From: CAYJLC01 sp964370735
GTDB taxonomy: Bacteria; Bacillota; Clostridia; Oscillospirales; Butyricicoccaceae
Length of the DNA: 10,167 bases
NCBI GenBank assembly: GCA_964370735.1
Contig: CAYJLC010000064.1
Coordinates: 1-10,167, forward strand
Direction: 5' to 3'
Within the stretch, counting starts at the first letter, position 1; every line of letters begins with the position of its first letter. The translations under genes and the position numbers were made by a program. This document shows, piece by piece, positions 6,969-10,167 of this stretch. Under the pieces are notes generated by a model. The model was not told the origin of the DNA. It made no database searches and saw only the letters and a program-made list of their open reading frames with translations.

Positions 6969-7730
6969 TTATACTATAAGAAACACAAATAATAATGGCA
7001 CTAAAACAATCGCTGTTAAACATAACGATGGTATAACGTCGATTGGGAATGCTTTTTTGCTATATGAATAATTTGGCGTATAAAACGGCATAAATCCTTC
7101 ATGTATCTTTAAAATTTTGTCTTTTACAAGTAGATTTTTAGTGTTTATGTATGAAACTTGATAAAGATAATCTGTTTCTTTAATAAGCGAAATATTTCTA
7201 ATTTCTTCTACTGCTTTTTGCATTTGTGCATCGAAAATTGACACATAACCATTCTCTATATCAGAAATTGCACGATAAACTGTCCCTCTCATAATCGAGT
7301 TTTCTTGTTGCGACAATTTTGAAACATCAAACCCAATAAATGGATTCATAACGTAGAAACAATAATTTGGCACAGAATTAAGTGCTAAAAGGTCGACTTT
7401 GAAAATCCTATTGTCCGACGTCGTCACAAAGGCAGTCTTCCTTTGTTTTCTGTCTGTTTTCGCAATCGAAACTACAACTATTCCAATAACCCAAAATAGC
7501 ATACCGAATAATGCTGCAATAATATATTTTTCATCTGAACTGTTTTCGAACAAAAATATCATCGCAACAAGTACAACAAGTGGTAGCATTATAGCCAGCG
7601 CTAGACTAATACTCGTCATCGATAATTTTTTTACATCAGGAATATAAACTCTCTTTTGTGTAGCATTCACATTTGGATTTGCATTATTTTGCTCCGATTG
7701 AGTATTATAAAATTTCACACGATTTTCCAT
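6969..7730 (-). CDS. Hypothetical three-TM membrane protein, 253 aa
   Basis: The N-terminal 38 residues are polar and Asn/Gln-rich (TQSEQNNANPNVNAT). Two close membrane helices follow at about 40-61 and 68-91, joined by a short NSSDEK turn. Next is a soluble domain of about 135 residues (95-230) with positive charge directly after TM2 (KTDRKQRK). The protein ends with a third hydrophobic helix at about 231-252 that reaches the C-terminus. With this topology the soluble domain is probably cytoplasmic. I do not recognise the family. The start ATG (7728-7730) lies inside the last codons of the upstream gene, overlapping it by 16 bases, and has no clear Shine-Dalgarno sequence, so translation probably depends on coupling. 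The strict co-expression suggests it acts with its membrane partner encoded at 7715-8101. Confidence 0.75.
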   Translation of the reverse strand: MENRVKFYNTQSEQNNANPNVNATQKRVYIPDVKKLSMTSISLALAIMLPLVVLVAMIFLFENSSDEKYIIAALFGMLFWVIGIVVVSIAKTDRKQRKTAFVTTSDNRIFKVDLLALNSVPNYCFYVMNPFIGFDVSKLSQQENSIMRGTVYRAISDIENGYVSIFDAQMQKAVEEIRNISLIKETDYLYQVSYINTKNLLVKDKILKIHEGFMPFYTPNYSYSKKAFPIDVIPSLCLTAIVLVPLLFVFLIV

Positions 7731-8101
7731 GTTCGGTCGATATAATTCATAACTTTTTTATTGACAAAAGCATAGCCCACAAAACCTGCAAAAATAGAAA
7801 TAAACGGCAAAGATACTCCTGTATATTCAGCTTCTCCCACCATAAAAAGTAGCATTAAAACTGCTATTGTCCATAGAAAGCTTAATGCAATTGTGACTGA
7901 AATTATCGTTGTTTTTGCAAATTTCACATTTTTCGGACCATTAAAATGCGTGTATCCTTTAAATGCTCCATAAGCGATAACAATTCCTAGCCATCCTGTT
8001 ATAAACCCTATAAACGATACAATAACCATCGGCACCATACCAATCATACCACCTAAAATTGCACCGACTACTCCACCTATACGGTTTTCTTTTTGTTCCA
8101 T
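7715..8101 (-). CDS. Hypothetical Gly-rich multi-pass membrane protein, 128 aa
   Basis: A complete small gene with AAAGGAG seven bases before its ATG (8099-8101). It has about four hydrophobic segments at roughly residues 8-31, 33-52, 62-87 and 96-113. The first pair is glycine-rich (GGVVGAILGGMIGMVP, then TGWLGIVIAYGAFKGYTHF), a pattern that favours tight helix packing. I recall similar unnamed proteins with an IGAxxGxIP...AxxGY pattern in Clostridia, but no function is known to me. It is the first gene of a two-gene operon; its final codons overlap the next gene by 16 bases. A good promoter lies at 8132-8160, and transcription should stop at 6932-6966. Confidence 0.8.
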   Translation of the reverse strand: MEQKENRIGGVVGAILGGMIGMVPMVIVSFIGFITGWLGIVIAYGAFKGYTHFNGPKNVKFAKTTIISVTIALSFLWTIAVLMLLFMVGEAEYTGVSLPFISIFAGFVGYAFVNKKVMNYIDRTWKIV

Positions 8102-8131
8102 AAATAACTCCTTTAATTTTCACTGAATCAT

Positions 8132-8160
8132 ATTCTATCACAATTAACACTAATTTACAA
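8132..8160 (-). promoter_or_regulatory. Extended -10 promoter of the two-gene membrane operon
   Basis: Read on the minus strand: TTGTAA (8155-8160), 17 bases, then TAGAAT (8132-8137), with TGA directly before the -10 giving the extended TGnTAGAAT form. Transcription would begin near 8125, about 24 bases before the start codon of the 128-aa gene. Confidence 0.7.
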
Positions 8161-8163
8161 TAT

Positions 8164-8195
8164 AAAAAATGCCTAGATTTTACTCTAGACATTTT
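8164..8195 (-). terminator. Terminator of the HesB/IscA-like gene
   Basis: On the minus strand AATGTCTAGA and TCTAGGCATT form a 10-bp stem with one G-U pair around a GTAAAA loop, followed by TTTTTTATA. It begins about 10 bases after the stop codon of the gene at 8204-8491. Confidence 0.8.
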
Positions 8196-8203
8196 ATTTA
8201 TTA

Positions 8204-8491
8204 TTAAGAACAACCCTTGCATGAACCACAAGCTGATTCAGGATTTATAAGTTGAAGTCTTTGACCGTCAGATTCAATGATAATATTAGCCGTCCACTCA
8301 CGAGTTTCGTCGTCTAAATAAGTCGGAACATCATTGATTAACTCTGGCTCTACACCTTCTTCTTTTTTAACTAAATCAAAGCTAAGTGATTTTGAACAAC
8401 CACCATTTTGAGTTGAGATGCGAACAGCGTCAGCATCATTGCTAGTTAAAACATTCATAATAAGTTCTTTTGCTTTGTCTGAAATAATCAT
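8204..8491 (-). CDS. HesB/IscA-like small iron-sulfur or metal-binding protein, 95 aa
   Basis: The fold and cysteine layout resemble the HesB/IscA/YadR iron-sulfur biogenesis family. There is an N-terminal helix (ISDKAKELIMNVL), a beta strand leading to NGGCSKSLSFDL with C32 where IscA has its first ligand, an acidic middle, and a terminal SACGSCKGCS with C88, C91 and C94. Canonical IscA ends in CGCG; here the tail is C-x2-C-x2-C, so the match is to a divergent branch. The length is somewhat short for the family. A GGAGGT ribosome site lies five bases before the ATG (8489-8491). The gene has its own consensus promoter and its own terminator, so it can be expressed alone, although read-through from the permease operon is possible. 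A role in Fe-S or metal/thiol handling is inference. Confidence 0.7.
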   Translation of the reverse strand: MIISDKAKELIMNVLTSNDADAVRISTQNGGCSKSLSFDLVKKEEGVEPELINDVPTYLDDETREWTANIIIESDGQRLQLINPESACGSCKGCS

Positions 8492-8502
8492 TTTCTACCT
8501 CC

Positions 8503-8522
8503 ATTTGAGTCCTTACTCAAAT
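8503..8522 (-). repeat. Perfect palindrome abutting the SD of the HesB/IscA-like gene
   Basis: Minus strand ATTTGAGT-AAGG-ACTCAAAT is an 8-bp perfect inverted repeat with a four-base spacer. It lies between the predicted transcription start (near 8527) and the GGAGGT (8497-8502), touching the latter. It could be a repressor operator just downstream of the start, or an RNA hairpin that affects ribosome access or mRNA stability. I cannot tell which from sequence. Confidence 0.6.
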
Positions 8523-8533
8523 ACTTTATTTAA

Positions 8534-8562
8534 ATTATATACCTCTTCTTAAAATATGTCAA
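8534..8562 (-). promoter_or_regulatory. Full-consensus SigA promoter of the HesB/IscA-like gene
   Basis: On the minus strand TTGACA (8557-8562) is separated by exactly 17 bases from TATAAT (8534-8539), both perfect consensus hexamers. So strong a core promoter usually goes with repression, which fits the palindrome just downstream. Confidence 0.88.
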
Positions 8563-8587
8563 TAGACTATTTAAAAGTGGAATAAAT

Positions 8588-9777
8588 TTATGCTTTTTTA
8601 GTGTATTTTTTAATCAAACTTTTTATAACAAATCCACCAAAAACGATGGCTATAATCACCATATATAATGGTTTTCCATGCTCATGCGTGTGGGCAATTG
8701 TGTCTGAAAGTCCTTGATAATTTGTATAATCGATGATAAAATCCAATAATAATCCAAATGCGATAGCACAAACAGCAACCGAACCTAAATAGATTGAAAG
8801 CACTTTTTTGCCTAATGCTTTTGATAAAATTGCAAGTGATGCTATATTAGTTACTGGTCCTGCAAATAGGAAAACGAATGCTGCGCCAGGTGAAACACCC
8901 TTCATAATTAGCGAAACTGCAATCGGTATTGATGCTGTCGAACAAATATACATCGGAATTCCGATAATTAACATTAAAACCATACTCAAAATCGGATTTG
9001 TAAAGCTAGATAGCCATTCTTCTGGCACAAGTGTGCTGATTAATGCTGCAACTAATAGCCCAACTACGAAATTAAACGCGATTTCGTCTAAAAACTCACC
9101 GAATGAATATGTAAATATGCTTTTTACTTTGCTCATGAAAGTGGTTTTTTTAGCTGGTTCGCTATTCATTGACGAACAACAACTCGAAACTTCTTCTACT
9201 TTCGGTGCAGACGAGCAACAACTTGATACTTCTTCCACTTTTGGTGCAGATGAACAACAACTCGATACTTCTTCAACTTTTGGTGCAGATGAGCAACAAC
9301 TCGTCACCGGCGTTTCTTCTTTTGAAGAACATCCACAAGTCGTTTGTACCTCTTTTATTGCATTATCATCGTTTCTACAAAGAATATTTGTCATTATACC
9401 AGCAAAAATACCAGAAAAGAACGCTGCGACTGCACGATATGCTGCAAATAACGGCCCCATAAGACCATAGGTCGCAATAATGCTGTCGACACCTGTTTGT
9501 GGCGTGGATGTTAAAAAGCTAATCACAGCACCTTTTGACCCCCCACTTTTGCCAAGATATAGTGCTGTCGGAACAACTCCACACGAGCATAGTGGCAGTG
9601 GAACGCCTAAAACCGACGCTTTCACAACCGATGATGCCGATTNNNNNNNNNNCCAATATGCTTTAAAATTACCTCTTTATTTACAAAAGCGTGTAAAACT
9701 CCGGTAAAAATTAAACCTATAACAATATAAAATGACATATCGACGAATAAATCCCATAAATTTTTAAAAAAATCCAT
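8588..9777 (-). CDS. DUF318/ArsP_1-family permease with Cys-rich loop, interrupted by assembly gap
   Basis: The start ATG (9775-9777) has GGGAGG five bases upstream. The first 41 codons (MDFFKNLWDLFVDM... to KHIG) read into ten Ns at 9643-9652. Beyond them the frame resumes with SASSVVKASVLGVPLP and the family hallmark PLPLCSCGVVPTALY, then STPQTGVDSI. Several membrane helices precede and follow a cytoplasm-type loop holding CGCSS and four CCSS motifs, three followed by APKVEEV. A second hydrophobic half contains FLFAGPVTNIASLA, and near the end is a HTHEHG histidine patch. I recall that permeases of this type with CCSS loops are annotated as putative Cu/Zn or metal(loid) efflux transporters. 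The gene lies 13 bases downstream of an ArsR-type regulator, supporting metal-responsive efflux. True length is about 394-396 aa; ten Ns would shift the frame, so the gap length is not real. Confidence 0.85.
9171..9304 (-). repeat. 39-bp tandem repeat encoding CCSS-APKVEEV modules
   Basis: Three full 39-bp units (9171-9209, 9210-9248, 9249-9287) and a partial fourth (from 9288) lie inside the permease gene. Each full unit encodes the same 13 residues, APKVEEVSSCCSS. The units differ at six positions, all third codon positions and all synonymous. Confidence 0.92.
9643..9652. other. Assembly gap (10 Ns) within the permease gene
   Basis: Ten consecutive Ns. The coding frames on either side join only if the real gap length is 2 modulo 3 (for example 5, 8 or 11 bases), so this looks like a scaffold placeholder rather than a measured distance. 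Confidence 0.98.
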
Positions 9778-9790
9778 AAAAACCTCCCTT

Positions 9791-10153
9791 TTAATGACTT
9801 AAATGTTCTAAACCTATGCTTAAAATATCTTCGATGTGTTTATCTTCAAGGCTATAAAAAATATTATTTTTCACTTTTCTAGACTTTACTATTTTATTAA
9901 ACTTTAACATTTTAAGTTGGTTTGAAACTCGTGGTTGCGACACATTTAGCATTATTGCCAAATCATTCACGCAAATTTCATTATGTAGCATTGCTAGCAG
10001 AATTTTAATTCTAATTGGCTCACTGAAAATCTTGAAAAAAAATGACAAATCGTCTGAAATCTTACTATCTTCAATCAATCTCCTTGTATTTTCAGATGTT
10101 TTACAACATAATTTACACATACAAACCAATCTTTCTATATAATCCTCATTCAT
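9791..10153 (-). CDS. ArsR/SmtB-family metal-sensing repressor, 120 aa
   Basis: A winged-helix regulator of the ArsR/SmtB family. The core begins with SEPIRIKILLAML, followed by the alpha-3 region NEICVNDLAIML, the recognition helix NVSQPRVSNQLKML and a wing RKVKNNIFYSL. I start at ATG 10153, nine bases after AAAGG; a TTG three codons earlier is open but would sit against that ribosome site. Cysteines cluster near the N-terminus at 11, 13, 16 and 17, and there is one in alpha-3 (C61, in EICVND). In CadC-type sensors, N-terminal cysteines combine with a CVC in alpha-3 to bind Cd/Pb/Zn; here the second alpha-3 cysteine is replaced by Asn, so the site is not the standard one. It lies 13 bases before the permease and probably represses its own operon; the promoter is outside the window. 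Confidence 0.9.
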   Translation of the reverse strand: MNEDYIERLVCMCKLCCKTSENTRRLIEDSKISDDLSFFFKIFSEPIRIKILLAMLHNEICVNDLAIMLNVSQPRVSNQLKMLKFNKIVKSRKVKNNIFYSLEDKHIEDILSIGLEHLSH

Positions 10154-10167
10154 TAAATCCAACCTTT

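Noticed and set aside
7959..8231. 90-codon minus-strand frame overlapping the 128-aa membrane gene
   Set aside because: It is out of frame with a better-supported gene, crosses the promoter and the terminator, and has no ribosome site of its own.
9171..9304. CRISPR-like regular repeats
   Set aside because: The units are contiguous with no spacers and are in-frame coding repeats in a permease.
8808..9470. 220-codon plus-strand open frame opposite the permease
   Set aside because: It is antisense to a recognised permease; its repeats are the reverse reading of the 39-bp array, and it has no ribosome site or family match.
10154..10162. TTG start for the ArsR-type gene
   Set aside because: It would lie one base from the AAAGG site, whereas ATG 10153 has normal nine-base spacing.

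Overview
The window is AT-rich DNA from a low-GC Gram-positive bacterium, most likely an anaerobic member of the Clostridia. The signs are strong AGGAGG ribosome sites, near-consensus SigA promoters, a tRNA-sensing T-box leader and the tRNA-dependent amidation route to Asn-tRNA and/or Gln-tRNA. A run of ten Ns at 9643-9652 shows it is a draft or metagenomic assembly.

Positions 1-1555 hold three small genes of unknown function. A gene cut by the left edge (minus strand) and the gene at 1217-1555 (plus strand) encode paralogues sharing an M-x-M-P-x-x-P start and an EEL-x-x-AHI-x-NAE-x-EK-x-Q core. Between them on the minus strand lies a 263-residue soluble, probably coiled-coil protein.

Positions 1623-6966 form one well-defined transcription unit: a SigA promoter, a T-box leader with its terminator, an aspartyl-tRNA synthetase fused in frame to a complete GatC domain, then gatA, gatB and a strong hairpin terminator. 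The synthetase would charge tRNA with Asp, and GatCAB would convert Asp-tRNA(Asn) (and probably Glu-tRNA(Gln)) to the amide form. The likely T-box specifier is the four bases GAAC, which contain overlapping Glu (GAA) and Asn (AAC) codons. This is the arrangement described for the dual-tRNA 'two-codon' T-box of the Clostridium acetobutylicum transamidation operon. The leader therefore appears matched to the two amidation substrates.

Positions 6969-8160 hold a two-gene minus-strand operon of unknown membrane proteins with overlapping reading frames, its own extended -10 promoter, and a terminator shared with the gatB side.

Positions 8164-10167, also minus strand, look like a metal or redox-stress locus. 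In transcription order it has an ArsR-family repressor with an N-terminal cysteine cluster, a DUF318/ArsP_1-type permease carrying repeated Cys-Cys-Ser-Ser modules (interrupted by the assembly gap), and a small HesB/IscA-like protein. The HesB/IscA-like gene has its own consensus promoter and a perfect palindrome next to its ribosome site.
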